From assembly GCF_031127875.1 (NCBI RefSeq), contig NZ_JARXIA010000001.1:620001-684000 (forward strand): 64,000 nucleotides of DNA, given 5' to 3'. Origin of the DNA: Pelagicoccus sp. SDUM812005. Its GTDB lineage: Bacteria; Verrucomicrobiota; Verrucomicrobiia; Opitutales; Opitutaceae. The notes under the pieces were generated by a model. It was not told the origin of the DNA, did not search any database, and was given only the letters and a program-made list of their open reading frames with translations. Within the stretch, counting starts at the first letter, position 1, and the number at the start of each line of letters is the position of its first letter. This document shows positions 9,508 through 20,844 of this stretch, one piece after another. Position numbers and translations under genes: made by a program.

Positions 9508-12012
9508 ATGGAACCAATGAACAATTTCACTCCGCGCGCCCAGCAAGTCCTTGCCCTGGCCCGTAAGGAGGCAGATCGCTTTCACCACAACTACGTCGGC
9601 ACGGAGCACATCTTGCTCGGCTTGATCAAGCTCGGCCAGGGCGTAGCGGTAAGCGTTTTGCAAAAGATGGGTCTCGATCTCGAGACGGTGCGCAGCGCGG
9701 TAGAGAAGCAGGTTGGCTCCGGGCCGGAAGGCAAGGCGGCTGGCAGCATTCCCTACACGCCCCGCGTGAAGAAGGTTTTGGCGCTCGCCGGCAAGGAGGC
9801 GAAGGCCCTGAACCATAGCTACGTGGGCACGGAGCACATCCTGCTCGGACTCCTGCGCGAAGGCGAAGGCGTGGCAGCCCGCGTATTGAAGTCGCTCGAC
9901 GTCGATATCGAGCGCACCCGCAACGAGATCCTCCGCGAGCTCGATCCCCAGTTTTCCGGCGAGACCGAAGAAGCGGTCGCTCCCGGCCGCAGCCAAAACC
10001 AGGAAGAGAAGAAGGAGGCCAAGACGCCTGCTCTCAAGGCTTTCGGTCGCGACTTGACGGAGCTCGCTCGCAAGGGCGACCTCGATCCGGTGATCGGCCG
10101 CAAGTCGGAGATCCGTCGCGTCATCCAGATCCTTTGCCGCCGCACCAAGAACAATCCGGTGCTGATCGGCGAAGCGGGCGTGGGCAAGACCGCTATCGTG
10201 GAAGGCCTCGCTTTGGAGATTTCCAGCGGCGTGGTGCCGGAGATCCTCTTGGACAAGAAGGTCATCACCTTGGACCTCGCTCTCATGGTGGCCGGTACCA
10301 AGTACCGCGGCCAGTTCGAAGAGCGCATCAAGGCGGTGATGGACGAGATCAAGCGGGCCGGTAACGTAATCATTTTCATCGACGAGCTGCACACCATCGT
10401 GGGCGCCGGAGCGGCGGAAGGCGCTATGGACGCGTCCAACATCTTCAAGCCGGCGCTTTCCCGCGGCGAGCTGCAGTGTATCGGCGCCACGACGCTGAAC
10501 GAGTACCGCAAGTTCATCGAGAAGGACAGCGCCCTCGATCGCCGCTTCCAGAGCGTCAAGGTCGAGGCTCCGAGCATCGAAGACACGGTGCTCATCCTGA
10601 AGGGGATCCGCGGCAAGTACGAGGAGCACCACAAGGCCGTCTTCACAGACGAATCGTTGGTGGCCGCGGCCAAGCTTTCCGAGCGCTACATCACTTCCCG
10701 CTTCCTGCCGGACAAGGCCATCGACGTGATGGACGAAGCCGGTTCGCGGGCCCGTATCGCCTCCCTCAACCGTCCGCCGGAGATCGAGACTTTGGCCAAG
10801 GAAGTGGACGAGGTCTGCGCCAAGAAGGAAGACGCGATCAGCAAGCAACATTTCGAAGAAGCGGCTAAGTTCCGCGACGAGGAAAAGCGTCTCCGCAAGC
10901 AGCAGGAAGACGTGCTCGAGGCATGGAAGACCAGCCGCGAGGAGAACCGCATCACCATTGACGAGGAGGACATGCTGAAGGTCGTTTCCGACTGGACCGG
11001 CGTGCCGCTGCAGCGTCTCGAAAAGAAGGAGACCGAGCGTCTTCTCCAGCTCGAGAAGGAGTTGCAGGAAACGGTTATCGGCCAGGACGAAGCCTGTGTG
11101 GCGATCTCCAAGGCCTTGCGCCGCAGCCGCGCGGACCTGAAGGATCCGAAGCGTCCGATTGGTTCGTTCATGTTCCTTGGGCCGACCGGTGTCGGCAAGA
11201 CCTTCCTGGCTCGCACGCTGGCCGAGAAGATGTTTGGCGACCGGGATGCGATCATCCAGGTGGACATGTCCGAGTACATGGAGAAGTTCTCCGTATCGCG
11301 CATGATCGGCTCGCCTCCAGGCTACGTCGGTCACGAAGAGGGCGGACAGCTCTCCGAGCAAGTTCGCCGCAAGCCGTACTCGCTGGTGCTCTTCGACGAA
11401 ATTGAAAAGGCTCACCCGGACGTCGTGCAGATCATGCTGCAGATCTTCGAGGAAGGCCACCTCACGGACAGCTTGGGTCGCATCATCGACTTCCGCAACA
11501 CGATCATCATCATGACCACAAACGTGGGCGCCAGCGTGATCCAGAAGCAGACCACGATGGGCTTCGGAGCGGCGACGAACTTGTCGGACGACTTCGAAGG
11601 CACGAAGGCCAAGGTCATGGACGAGGCCAAGAAGGTGTTTAAGCCTGAATTCCTCAACCGTATCAACGACCTGATCGTCTTCCACAGCTTGGCTCGCCAC
11701 GACTTGGTGAAGATCGTCGACCTCGAAATTGCTAAGCTGCAGAAGCGTCTCGACGACAAGGACATCAAGATGACCTTGGAAGACGACGCGAAGGAGCTGC
11801 TCATCGACGAAGGTTACGACGAAAAGTACGGGGCCCGCCCGCTGCGTCGCTCGATCGAGCGATTCCTCGAGGATCCTTTGGCGGAAGCGCTGCTCGGCGG
11901 CCAAGTCGAAGAAGGAGACAACATTCTCGTGATTCGCGACGGCAAGGAGCTGAAGTTCACCAAGGCGGCTGACAGCGAAACCGAAGAGGTGCCATCCGAG
12001 TCGGAGAAGTAG
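9508..12012 (+). CDS. clpC: ClpC-type Hsp100 ATPase
   Basis: This AAA+ unfoldase feeds substrates to ClpP. The 834 residues contain two Clp-N repeats (about 5-70 and 80-145), each with a [11 protein letters not shown] motif. The first AAA domain has Walker A GEAGVGKT at 221-228. A middle domain with a UVR-like helix ([20 protein letters not shown]) marks ClpC rather than ClpA or ClpB. The second AAA domain has GPTGVGKT at 558-565, followed by the C-terminal D2-small domain. It is the last gene of the mcsAB-clpC operon, with a terminator about 30 bases downstream. clpP is not in the window. Confidence 0.97.
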   Translation: MEPMNNFTPRAQQVLALARKEADRFHHNYVGTEHILLGLIKLGQGVAVSVLQKMGLDLETVRSAVEKQVGSGPEGKAAGSIPYTPRVKKVLALAGKEAKALNHSYVGTEHILLGLLREGEGVAARVLKSLDVDIERTRNEILRELDPQFSGETEEAVAPGRSQNQEEKKEAKTPALKAFGRDLTELARKGDLDPVIGRKSEIRRVIQILCRRTKNNPVLIGEAGVGKTAIVEGLALEISSGVVPEILLDKKVITLDLALMVAGTKYRGQFEERIKAVMDEIKRAGNVIIFIDELHTIVGAGAAEGAMDASNIFKPALSRGELQCIGATTLNEYRKFIEKDSALDRRFQSVKVEAPSIEDTVLILKGIRGKYEEHHKAVFTDESLVAAAKLSERYITSRFLPDKAIDVMDEAGSRARIASLNRPPEIETLAKEVDEVCAKKEDAISKQHFEEAAKFRDEEKRLRKQQEDVLEAWKTSREENRITIDEEDMLKVVSDWTGVPLQRLEKKETERLLQLEKELQETVIGQDEACVAISKALRRSRADLKDPKRPIGSFMFLGPTGVGKTFLARTLAEKMFGDRDAIIQVDMSEYMEKFSVSRMIGSPPGYVGHEEGGQLSEQVRRKPYSLVLFDEIEKAHPDVVQIMLQIFEEGHLTDSLGRIIDFRNTIIIMTTNVGASVIQKQTTMGFGAATNLSDDFEGTKAKVMDEAKKVFKPEFLNRINDLIVFHSLARHDLVKIVDLEIAKLQKRLDDKDIKMTLEDDAKELLIDEGYDEKYGARPLRRSIERFLEDPLAEALLGGQVEEGDNILVIRDGKELKFTKAADSETEEVPSESEK

Positions 12013-12042
12013 TCCAAGCCTCGAAACTAGTTTCAACGGGAG

Positions 12043-12077
12043 ACCGCAGTACTCGAACGAGGCTGCGGTTTCCTTTT
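12043..12077 (+). terminator. Rho-independent terminator after clpC
   Basis: ACCGCAG (12043-12049) pairs with CTGCGGT (12063-12069), a 7-bp stem with a 13-base loop. A T-rich run TTTCCTTTT follows. It is placed 30 bases after the clpC stop. Confidence 0.7.
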
Positions 12078-12233
12078 GGCGAGCGAGGGCGTTTCGCAGG
12101 GGAGGGAAATCGTCTCTCGATGGCTTTGGCGCTCCGAGAATCCGCTCTTTTTTGCATACGAACCCTTTGCTCGTGCCGTAGATAGATTATATCGGGCGTC
12201 CGCTGCGAGCGGATCGCTCCGATCGAAAACAGA

Positions 12234-15200
12234 ATGAACAGCCGCCGTATCGCTCCTTTTGCCTGGGCGCTCCTGCTTGTCGGGAGCGTTGTGTGGTGGG
12301 CATGGCTGCGCGAAGCCGATCCGGAAGCGCCGGAGGGTCTCGCGAGGGAGGAAGTTTCCGCGAGCGCGCAGGGACCGGAGGTCGAGGCGGAACCGCTGGC
12401 GACGTCGCCACGCGGCGAGGATGAGCAAGCGGTTGGCAGCGTCCCGACCCTGGCTGACCTACAGGGGCTGCAGAGCCGTTGGGCAGAGCGCTATCCCGAG
12501 GCGCGGCTGGTGGAGGTTCGGGTCGTTCGCTCGGAGGAGGGCTTTTGGAGGCGACAGCATTTGCTGGAGCGAAGGGGTGCCCGCCTGCCTTGGGTGCTGT
12601 GGGAAGATAAGCTGCAGCGGGAGGCCAGCGGGGAATGGGGCAGTTCGGGCTACGTCGCCCATGTGGGAAACGTGATTTTGGTGGAGGCGGCCCCGGAGCT
12701 TGTGCCAGAGGCGGACTTGGCTGCGTTTCTGAGCGAGAACGGCTTGTTTATCGAGCGCGACTCCTCGCTTTCGGATTACCTTTGCCTTGGGTTTGGGGCG
12801 CCGTCGCTAGGGCGGATCGAAGCTTTGCAGGCGCTGTTTCGGGAACGGTTTCCAGGGGCCTTGGCTGAATTCGATACCTTGAGCTTTCCCAGCGCGACGC
12901 CGAGCGATTGGGACGCATCGCGGATGTGGGGCTTGGACCAGATTGGGGCTCGGGATGCTTGGGAATTCGAGACGGGGGCCGCTGCAGACGAAGTGGTGAT
13001 CGCCGTTATCGACACCGGCATGCAGCGAACGCATCCGGATTTGGCGGCGAACCTGTTTCGCAATCCACGCGATTCCACCAGCAACGGGGCGGACGAGGAT
13101 GGAAACGGTTTAGTGGATGACGTGAGCGGTTGGGACTTTTTCGACGACGATGCCGATCCTCAGGACGACGACGGGCACGGAACCCATGTGGCGGGAATCG
13201 CCGGGGCGGTTGGGAACAACGGCAGCGGAGCGGTAGGCGTGAGCTGGGGAGCGCGGATCCTGCCCTTGAAGGTTGGGGATGCGGATGGATTGCGAACCTC
13301 GGCAATCAACGACGCCTTAACCTATGTTCGTTTTCTCAAGCAAGCCGGTATCAATATTGTGGCTACGAACAATTCCTATGGGTCGGGCGCGGCCAACGCG
13401 TCGACTCGGAGCGAGATTCGAAAACATGAAGAGCTAGGCATCCTCTTCGTGGCGGCTTCTGGAAACGAAGGGAGAAACATAGACCTTTCGTCCGATTCCC
13501 TAGAGTATCCAGCCGGCTACGATTTGGATAATATCATTTCGGTGGGCAGTTCGAATCAGGAGGATACGCTGAACCTGTCGTCGAACTACGGAGCGGTTAG
13601 CGTGGATATTTCGGCACCCGGCAGCGATATTTATTCGACGTATCCAGATGGTGATTACGAGTTCTTGTCCGGTACCTCGATGGCGTCGCCGATGGTGGCC
13701 GGCGCCATCGCGCTGCTCGCTCAAAACCAGCCGCAGCTCACGGCGGGCGAGTTGAAGGCTCGGATTTTGGATACGGCGGATCCGGTCGGTTCCCAGAACG
13801 GGCGAACCGTGACCGGCAAGCGCTTGAACCTGTTGGCAGCCTTGAAGCCAGAGCTGGGCGGGCACTTTCTGGAAGTCAGCAACGTCCGGGATGCGATGGT
13901 GCTGGTGGAGGAAGCTGGGACGGAAGTCGTTTTTGAGTTGTCCGCTTGGGAGGACGCGATTCTGGGAGCGGAGCTGCTCTCGGGGGCTAGCGTGGGAGAA
14001 GTACGTGAAGTGGAGAAGGGCGTTTTTCGCTTTAGGACCCTGGCGAAGGGCCAGGCTCGCTTGAGGTTTACGGCGAGCTTGTCCGGGCTGGTCCGCTTCG
14101 AGGAGCGATCGGTCGTGGTGGGGGTGCGCGAGCCTGTCAGCTCCGGTCTGCAACGCCATTACGCCTTCGAAGGGAGCGGTAGCGTGGAGCCGGATTTGGC
14201 TGGCGGCAGCAACGGGTCGATCTCGGGGGCGACGCGAACGCAGGGCGAGTACGGGAGGAGTTTGGAACTGAATGCGGCGAACGAGCGGATGAGCTTCGAC
14301 GCGGCCTTCAGCGATGTGGTGACCATCGCGGCCTTGGTTCGCTCCGACGACATGAGCGTGAGTCCGCATCCTCGCATCGTGAACATGCCCTACTATTACC
14401 TCTATTTCTCGTCGGGCGAAGGCTTGGAGTATCCGGATGGCAACCGGCAAACCCTGAAGTTCTTTTCCAACTACACGAGCTTTGGCGTCTGGAACACGCC
14501 GCCGCGTTCCGTTAAGGACGATCAGTGGTATTTTCTGGTTGGTACCTACGACAGTACCGATCTTTTGAATACGCCTAGTTTGTTCGTCAACGGTCGCGAA
14601 GAGGTGGTGAGGTTGCAGCAGGCGCCGGAAGGGGCGATGGTAACGTCTCCAGGCTTGTCCTATGTCGGTAACAACGATGTTGGCGATCGCTCCTTTGAGG
14701 GCTTGATAGCGGATGTTCGCATTTACGATCGAGCCCTGGGCGCGGATGAGGTGGTGCAGCTCGGCGCTTCCTTGATGCAGGATCGCTGGAGCGGCGTTGC
14801 GATTGAGGCGCCGCAATCGGTTGTGCGGGAGGAGCTCGCGACCTTGCAGCTTTCTGGTTTGGAGAACAGTGGCGGCTTGCAGGTGGATTGGTATTTCGAT
14901 CGAGAGGGAGCTCTCGATTTTTCGGAAAGCGGCGGCCCGACCGTTGAGGTGAACTTTGCGGCAGAGGGGATTTATTTGGCGCGAGCCCAGGTGTCGGACG
15001 GGGTGGCGACTCGGGTTATCGAAAGGGAGATCGAGGTTTGGGATGGTCGATTGACGGAGGGGCACTACTTGGGGCGTTCGGACGAGGGCGGAATGGCTTG
15101 GTTGGAAGTGGATGCGTCTTTGGAGTTTGGATACGCAACGGTGTTCGATGCGGAGTCTGGCTTCTATCGGGTGCGGGAGCTGGTTCACTTCGGCGAGCGG

Positions 15201-16301
15201 GGCGAATTCGAATCGGCAGAGGAGTCTTCGGGGAAGCTGAGCGGGGTTGCCTTGAGGCAATTTAAGCTGGAGGTGCTAGGCGAGGGCCTGACGTTTGGAG
15301 GCGAGCTGCAGGCGGTTCCGAGTTCCAATTCGCCTTTTGCGGGGAGCTATGCGGGCGGAGGAATTGGGGCGCCGGGAGATTCGGCGCGCTTGGAGGTTCT
15401 TCCCGATGGAAGGACGTTTCTGTGGCGGGAAGGGCCGGATGCGGATCTGGCGTTTGGATCGCTTGGGATTGATGGCGGACTGTTGCATGTGTCCGCTTCC
15501 GGCGCGCCGGTGGAGTTGACGATCGATGCGGGCAGCGGTTCGGTCCGGGGGACTTGGGCAGGGCAACCGATGTTTTTGAAGGAAGAGGGTCTCGGTAGCT
15601 CGGCTGTTTTGAAAGGCGGCCTAGTTGGCGGCTATCCGAGCGGGAGCGGGGCGGCCGGCATGTATTCTGAGTTCTTGCAGCAGGAGGTTTTGACTTTGGA
15701 AAACCTTAGAGCGGGCGCCCTTGCGGGTGAGGCTCGTTTGCCGGCGGAGTTGGGGCCCTTCGTGCTGCTTGGTGCCAAAGGAGAGTCCTTGAGGATGGCT
15801 GGCGATAAGGGGCGGACTGCGGTGGCCGCTTCGGTGGCGGCAGCGGTCCAGTCGGGAGCCTTGAGTTTGGATGCCAAGATCGTGCGCGGAATCCGGCTGC
15901 AGACTCCCATTTCCAAGACGGGGAGCGGTTTGATCGCCTTTTCGGTTGAAGGCGAGGAGCCTTTGGAGGTTCTGGTCCGCGGCTTAGGTCCCTCTTTTTC
16001 GGTGTCCGGGGCCGAGGACCCGAAGATTTCGCTCTACCGATTGGAAGGTGGGGCGGCGGTAAGGCTGGCTCCCAACGACGATTGGCGGGACGGGGCCCTG
16101 TTTTCCGGGGAGGGCGAGAGCGCCCAGGGGGCGTTTCGAGCCTTGGCGAGCGGCTTCGAGCAGCTGGAATTATCGCCTTTGGCGGACGAGGCGAAGGATG
16201 CGGCGCAGCGCGTTTGGCTGGAAGCCGGTAACTATGTGGTGTTGATCGAGCTGGCGAATGGGGTGGCGGGAAGCGCCTTGTTGGAGGTATTGGCCCTGTA
16301 G
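12234..16301 (+). CDS. Large secreted or anchored subtilase (S8) with LamG and C-terminal repeat-type domains
   Basis: The 1355-residue protein begins with a basic and hydrophobic segment (RRIAPFAWALLLVGSVVWW), a signal peptide or signal anchor. A prodomain-like region precedes an S8 peptidase domain with the full triad: Asp260 (VIDTGMQRTHPDL), His315 (GHGTHVAGIAGAVG) and Ser482 (GTSMASPMVAGAIALLA). A laminin-G/concanavalin-like domain spans about 635-840 (RHYAFEGSGSVEPDLAGG). A PKD-like segment follows near 865-935. The C terminus (VLVRGLGPSF, NDDWRDG, AGNYVVLIELANG) resembles a module frequent in exported verrucomicrobial proteins. It probably degrades extracellular protein. The gene is monocistronic between clpC and obg. 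Confidence 0.9.
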   Translation: MNSRRIAPFAWALLLVGSVVWWAWLREADPEAPEGLAREEVSASAQGPEVEAEPLATSPRGEDEQAVGSVPTLADLQGLQSRWAERYPEARLVEVRVVRSEEGFWRRQHLLERRGARLPWVLWEDKLQREASGEWGSSGYVAHVGNVILVEAAPELVPEADLAAFLSENGLFIERDSSLSDYLCLGFGAPSLGRIEALQALFRERFPGALAEFDTLSFPSATPSDWDASRMWGLDQIGARDAWEFETGAAADEVVIAVIDTGMQRTHPDLAANLFRNPRDSTSNGADEDGNGLVDDVSGWDFFDDDADPQDDDGHGTHVAGIAGAVGNNGSGAVGVSWGARILPLKVGDADGLRTSAINDALTYVRFLKQAGINIVATNNSYGSGAANASTRSEIRKHEELGILFVAASGNEGRNIDLSSDSLEYPAGYDLDNIISVGSSNQEDTLNLSSNYGAVSVDISAPGSDIYSTYPDGDYEFLSGTSMASPMVAGAIALLAQNQPQLTAGELKARILDTADPVGSQNGRTVTGKRLNLLAALKPELGGHFLEVSNVRDAMVLVEEAGTEVVFELSAWEDAILGAELLSGASVGEVREVEKGVFRFRTLAKGQARLRFTASLSGLVRFEERSVVVGVREPVSSGLQRHYAFEGSGSVEPDLAGGSNGSISGATRTQGEYGRSLELNAANERMSFDAAFSDVVTIAALVRSDDMSVSPHPRIVNMPYYYLYFSSGEGLEYPDGNRQTLKFFSNYTSFGVWNTPPRSVKDDQWYFLVGTYDSTDLLNTPSLFVNGREEVVRLQQAPEGAMVTSPGLSYVGNNDVGDRSFEGLIADVRIYDRALGADEVVQLGASLMQDRWSGVAIEAPQSVVREELATLQLSGLENSGGLQVDWYFDREGALDFSESGGPTVEVNFAAEGIYLARAQVSDGVATRVIEREIEVWDGRLTEGHYLGRSDEGGMAWLEVDASLEFGYATVFDAESGFYRVRELVHFGERGEFESAEESSGKLSGVALRQFKLEVLGEGLTFGGELQAVPSSNSPFAGSYAGGGIGAPGDSARLEVLPDGRTFLWREGPDADLAFGSLGIDGGLLHVSASGAPVELTIDAGSGSVRGTWAGQPMFLKEEGLGSSAVLKGGLVGGYPSGSGAAGMYSEFLQQEVLTLENLRAGALAGEARLPAELGPFVLLGAKGESLRMAGDKGRTAVAASVAAAVQSGALSLDAKIVRGIRLQTPISKTGSGLIAFSVEGEEPLEVLVRGLGPSFSVSGAEDPKISLYRLEGGAAVRLAPNDDWRDGALFSGEGESAQGAFRALASGFEQLELSPLADEAKDAAQRVWLEAGNYVVLIELANGVAGSALLEVLAL

Positions 16302-16340
16302 AAAGCGCTAGCGCGGCGGTGTTGCATTCTTCGCGCTTAG

Positions 16341-17417
<1,077 letters not shown>

Positions 17418-17440
17418 TACCAGTTTCTCCCACTTAAACC

Positions 17441-17950
17441 ATGGCCAGTCTTAAGCCACTCATAATGCGTGCAAACCGCCTGCTCGGAGCGAGCTTGGTG
17501 GAGCGTGGCCTCGTTAGCATCGAGGCCCTCGACGCTGCGAATGAGCGCTTTCTCGAGCTTCTTTCGAATGCTTCGGGTGAGCTGCGCTTGAGCTTGCTAT
17601 CGATTCTGATCAACGAGAAGCAGAGCGTGCAAGAAGGCAAGCTCATGGAGCATCTCGTTGAGGAAGAAGGTCTTGGCATTATCGACGTGCGAAATATGGA
17701 GGTGCCGGAAGAATTGGTTTCCGCCACTGATCGCGCCGAATGCTGGGCCACTTGGTCTGTACCATTCGATTTGGTAGAGGACACCCGCTACATCGCGACT
17801 GCCTACTACATGAGTCCAGCCGTTCGCGCTTTTTGGGAGCAAAAGATTTCAGGCAATATCGTCTGGTTCGCCGCTCCCTTGGAGACGATTTCGGATTATC
17901 TGGAAACTCAAGAGGCAGAGGAGGCCAAGGCCGCGATGGTTGCGAGCTAG
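17441..17950 (+). CDS. Stand-alone GspE N-terminal-like (MshEN-type) domain protein
   Basis: The 169-residue protein starts MASLKPLIMRANRLLGASLV, followed by ERGLVSIEALDAANERFLEL. This resembles the type II secretion ATPase N-terminal domain, which often has the pattern LG-x-LLVERGLIS-x-EQLD. The middle and end (SVPFDLVEDTRYIATAYYM) have the flavour of a nucleotide-binding MshEN repeat that has drifted. No Walker motif is present. It ends 6 bases before the GspE-like ATPase, which carries its own N-terminal domain, so this is not simply a split gspE. It may be an assembly or regulatory partner, possibly for c-di-GMP, but that is inference. Confidence 0.6.
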   Translation: MASLKPLIMRANRLLGASLVERGLVSIEALDAANERFLELLSNASGELRLSLLSILINEKQSVQEGKLMEHLVEEEGLGIIDVRNMEVPEELVSATDRAECWATWSVPFDLVEDTRYIATAYYMSPAVRAFWEQKISGNIVWFAAPLETISDYLETQEAEEAKAAMVAS

Positions 17951-17956
17951 TCCTGA

Positions 17957-19672
17957 ATGGCGTTAGGTCGACTACAGGCAGGCATCGTAGACCATCTGCA
18001 CGAGCTCAAGTATCTCGATGCGGAGCAGTCGCAGCTGCTCAAGTCTCGCGAGGAGGAGCTCAGCGGCAGCGCCTTCGACGATCTCTTGCAGGCGGATTAC
18101 CGGATTTCGCCGCACCAATTAAACGTCGCCAAGGCAAAGACTTACGGCGTCACTCCCATCAACGTTAAGAACGTTGCCATCAACAAGGGGACTTGGGAGC
18201 TGCTCGACCAGGAATTTTGCGAAAAGAACCAGGTGGTGCCAGTCAGCGCCTACGGTCGCTACATCGCGGTCGCCTTGGCCAATCCTTTCGAACTGACGGT
18301 TACCTCGCGGATTTCCGAGATCAGCAAGAAGACGGTGGTCGCCTTGCTGGCGCCGGAAAGCGACATCAAGGAGATCCTCAAGCAGGATCAGAAGCGGGAG
18401 GAAACCCACTTCGAGGATGTGGTGGAAGCGGTCGGCATGGAGTTCGACGAGGGCGAGATCGAGGAAGACGAGGAGGGCCTCGACAGCGAGGAGTCCGCTC
18501 CGATCATCCAGCTCGCCAACCGGATCATCGAAGACGCCTACTTTGCGGGCACGTCGGATATTCACATCGAACCGCGCGAGAAGGAGCTTGTGGTTCGTTA
18601 CCGCATTGACGGAGTTTGCCAGGAGAAGCTGAAGCTGCCTCAGAAGGTGTCCGGCTCTTTGGTGGCTCGCTTGAAGATCATGTCGAACCTCGATATCGCG
18701 GAACGCCGTCTCCCGCAGGATGGCCGTATCGTCTTCAAGCAATACACCAAGAAGAACGTCGATATCGACCTCCGCGTTTCGACCGCGCCGCTCAACCATG
18801 GCGAAGGCGTGGTGATGCGTATTCTGGACAAGCAGAAGTCGACCTTGCCGATGCCGGCCCTCGGCTTCTCGGAGGAAAATCTCGCTCGCTACCGCGAAGT
18901 GATCCAGCAGCCGTACGGCATGATCTTGCACTGCGGACCGACCGGTTCGGGCAAATCCATGACTTTGTATTCGGCTCTCAACGAGATCAACGATCCCAGT
19001 TTCGTCATCCGTACTGCCGAAGACCCGATCGAGTACACGCTCAACGGGATCAACCAGATGCAGATGAACCGCCAGATCGGTCTGACCTTCGCGAGCGCCT
19101 TGCGCGCTTTCTTGCGTCAGGATCCGGACATCATTCTGGTCGGGGAAATTCGTGACCAGGAGACGGCGAACATCGCGGTGGAAGCGGCACTTACCGGTCA
19201 CTTGCTAATCAGTACCCTGCACACCAACGACGCGCCGAGCACGGTAGCTCGTCTGACGGATATGGGCATCGAGCCCTTCATGATTTCCTCGTCCTTGCTC
19301 TGCGTTTGCGCTCAGCGTCTGATGCGCCGCGTTTGCAAGACCTGTCGTATCCAGTACGAGCCGGAAGGCCGAGAGCGCGATGTGCTCGAAGCGGGCATTG
19401 GCTGGAGCGGACCCATTTTCAAGCACAACCCGAAGGGCTGTCCCCGTTGCTCGAATACGGGCTACAAGGGGCGAGTCGGTATCCACGAATTGATGACGAG
19501 CAGCGAGCAGCTGATCGAGGATATCAACAAGGGGCGGGAAACGGCTGACCTGAAACGTACCGCGGTCAAGTCGGGCATGAAGACGCTGCACCAGGATAGC
19601 CTTTTGAAGGTGAAGGACGGGATTTCAACCTTGGCGGAGGCTTTGGCTACGGTGCCGGTCGATATGTTCTAG
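17957..19672 (+). CDS. gspE: GspE/PilB-type secretion ATPase
   Basis: This hexameric ATPase energises type II secretion or type IV pilus assembly at the inner membrane. The 571 residues have an N-terminal domain (about 1-145), an acidic linker and a core with Walker A GPTGSGKS at 327-334. The Asp box and Walker B ([17 protein letters not shown]) and the His box ([20 protein letters not shown]) follow. A zinc tetracysteine has Cys460, Cys463, Cys495 and Cys498. Four-Cys zinc sites mark assembly ATPases (GspE/PilB) rather than PilT. Whether it is GspE or PilB cannot be settled without the rest of the system. No other secretion genes are adjacent, although a prepilin-like gene lies at 5629-6363. 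Confidence 0.93.
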   Translation: MALGRLQAGIVDHLHELKYLDAEQSQLLKSREEELSGSAFDDLLQADYRISPHQLNVAKAKTYGVTPINVKNVAINKGTWELLDQEFCEKNQVVPVSAYGRYIAVALANPFELTVTSRISEISKKTVVALLAPESDIKEILKQDQKREETHFEDVVEAVGMEFDEGEIEEDEEGLDSEESAPIIQLANRIIEDAYFAGTSDIHIEPREKELVVRYRIDGVCQEKLKLPQKVSGSLVARLKIMSNLDIAERRLPQDGRIVFKQYTKKNVDIDLRVSTAPLNHGEGVVMRILDKQKSTLPMPALGFSEENLARYREVIQQPYGMILHCGPTGSGKSMTLYSALNEINDPSFVIRTAEDPIEYTLNGINQMQMNRQIGLTFASALRAFLRQDPDIILVGEIRDQETANIAVEAALTGHLLISTLHTNDAPSTVARLTDMGIEPFMISSSLLCVCAQRLMRRVCKTCRIQYEPEGRERDVLEAGIGWSGPIFKHNPKGCPRCSNTGYKGRVGIHELMTSSEQLIEDINKGRETADLKRTAVKSGMKTLHQDSLLKVKDGISTLAEALATVPVDMF

Positions 19673-19713
19673 GGCCTTGCCAGGCCGAAGAAATAGAATC
19701 TACTTTACCCCAC

Positions 19714-20124
19714 ATGAAGTTTTACCCCGTCGTCGCTCTCCTCGCAGCACTCTTTTTGTCAGCTTGTGGAGACGGACCAGAGCCCGAGTATATGGAGGGG
19801 GAGGAACATGCGGCGACCGTGGTCTCTAGCTTCCTGACGGCCTTGCAAGAAGGCGACGAAGAGAAGGCCAAGGCGCTGACGCATCACAAGCCAGACTACA
19901 TCATTCGAGATTTCGAGCGATGCAGGGAGTACTTTTTCGAGCGGCGTCCCACTGGGAAAACCGTTATGAAAGTCGGGCACGAGCTCTACGCTCGCGAGTG
20001 GCAAATCTTTGTGGACATGCAGATCAACTACGGATCGCAAATGAAGCAGCTCCACTTCGTGCTGGGCCCGGGAGAGGTACCGAAGGTCCGCGGAGTGACT
20101 CCGATCGTGCCGGACCTACGGTAG
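19714..20124 (+). CDS. Small lipoprotein of unknown function
   Basis: The 136-residue protein has a type II signal peptide, MKFYPVVALLAALFLSAC, with the lipobox LSAC and acylated Cys at 18. The mature part (VVSSFLTALQEGDEEKAKAL and following) looks like the helical start of an NTF2/DUF4878-like fold, seen in many small lipoproteins, but this is a weak call. It lies 41 bases after the secretion ATPase gene in the same orientation and may be cotranscribed. Confidence 0.75.
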   Translation: MKFYPVVALLAALFLSACGDGPEPEYMEGEEHAATVVSSFLTALQEGDEEKAKALTHHKPDYIIRDFERCREYFFERRPTGKTVMKVGHELYAREWQIFVDMQINYGSQMKQLHFVLGPGEVPKVRGVTPIVPDLR

Positions 20125-20150
20125 CGGTGGTAAGGGGACGCGCTTCGCTC

Positions 20151-20759
20151 CTACTCCTTAATCGCTTTCGCTGCGGCGAGGAGAAGGTCGCCTGGGATGC
20201 GATCCTTGTAGTTCGGATTTACGTAGGAGAAAGCGATTTCGTTGTCAGGCGTTACGATGAAAACGGCTGGAGCGGGCAGGCGATCCTTGTTGAGGCCGCC
20301 CGAGTTCTTGGCTAGGTCGATGCCGTAGCCCTTGTACTTGAGCAAGGTCGGCTTGTTGAGGGAAAAGTCGATGCCGAAGCCTTCGATGGCGGCGAATCCG
20401 CTATCTGAATACAAAGAGTAAGGAAGGTCTCCGTCCTTCTCGATGCTGGCGAGCATCTCAGGGGAATCCGGGCTGATGCCGATGATCTGGTAGCCGAGCT
20501 CGAGGAACTGGGACTCCGCTTCGGCAAGCTCCTGCAGGTGGGTGCTGCAGTAGGGACACCAGCCGCCGCGGTAGAATACGACGATGCTGTACTTGTCTTT
20601 CAGCAGGGAGGGAAGGAATTGCTTGGTTCCCGTTTCGTCTACGACGTCGACCTTAGGAGTCTTTTGTCCGATGAGCAGAGGAGTGACCTCGTCTGCGTTT
20701 CGCGCTTGGGCGAATGGGAGGCTTGCGATGCAGCAAAGTAGGAAGGCTAGTTTTCTCAT
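20151..20759 (-). CDS. Exported peroxiredoxin/AhpC-TSA-like thioredoxin-fold protein
   Basis: The 202-residue protein has a signal peptide (MRKLAFLLCCIASLPFAQA). A thioredoxin-fold peroxiredoxin-like domain follows, with the redox motif YRGGWCPYCSTHLQEL and the segment GYQIIGISPDSPEMLASI. The CxxC within FYRGGWCPYC is typical of the peroxiredoxin-like family, which is related to bacterioferritin comigratory protein. It is expected to reduce peroxides or disulfides in the periplasm. It is the last gene in a minus-strand series that includes speB, 85 bases upstream. Confidence 0.85.
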   Translation of the reverse strand: MRKLAFLLCCIASLPFAQARNADEVTPLLIGQKTPKVDVVDETGTKQFLPSLLKDKYSIVVFYRGGWCPYCSTHLQELAEAESQFLELGYQIIGISPDSPEMLASIEKDGDLPYSLYSDSGFAAIEGFGIDFSLNKPTLLKYKGYGIDLAKNSGGLNKDRLPAPAVFIVTPDNEIAFSYVNPNYKDRIPGDLLLAAAKAIKE

Positions 20760-20844
20760 GTCTGATAATTCTCTAGGAAGGGGAACGGTCGAAGCCCGAT
20801 TTTATTCCAAAGAAATTTCGGGCTGCGACCTTTCCGCGCGATTC

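Noticed and set aside
9475-12036. An 853-codon open frame antisense to clpC
   Set aside because: It is the mirror of a strongly conserved coding sequence in GC-rich DNA, with no ribosome-binding site and unnatural composition. clpC is unquestionably real.
13500-15260. A 586-codon frame antisense to the subtilase gene
   Set aside because: The subtilase triad and LamG domain are on the plus strand. The antisense frame shows no domain.
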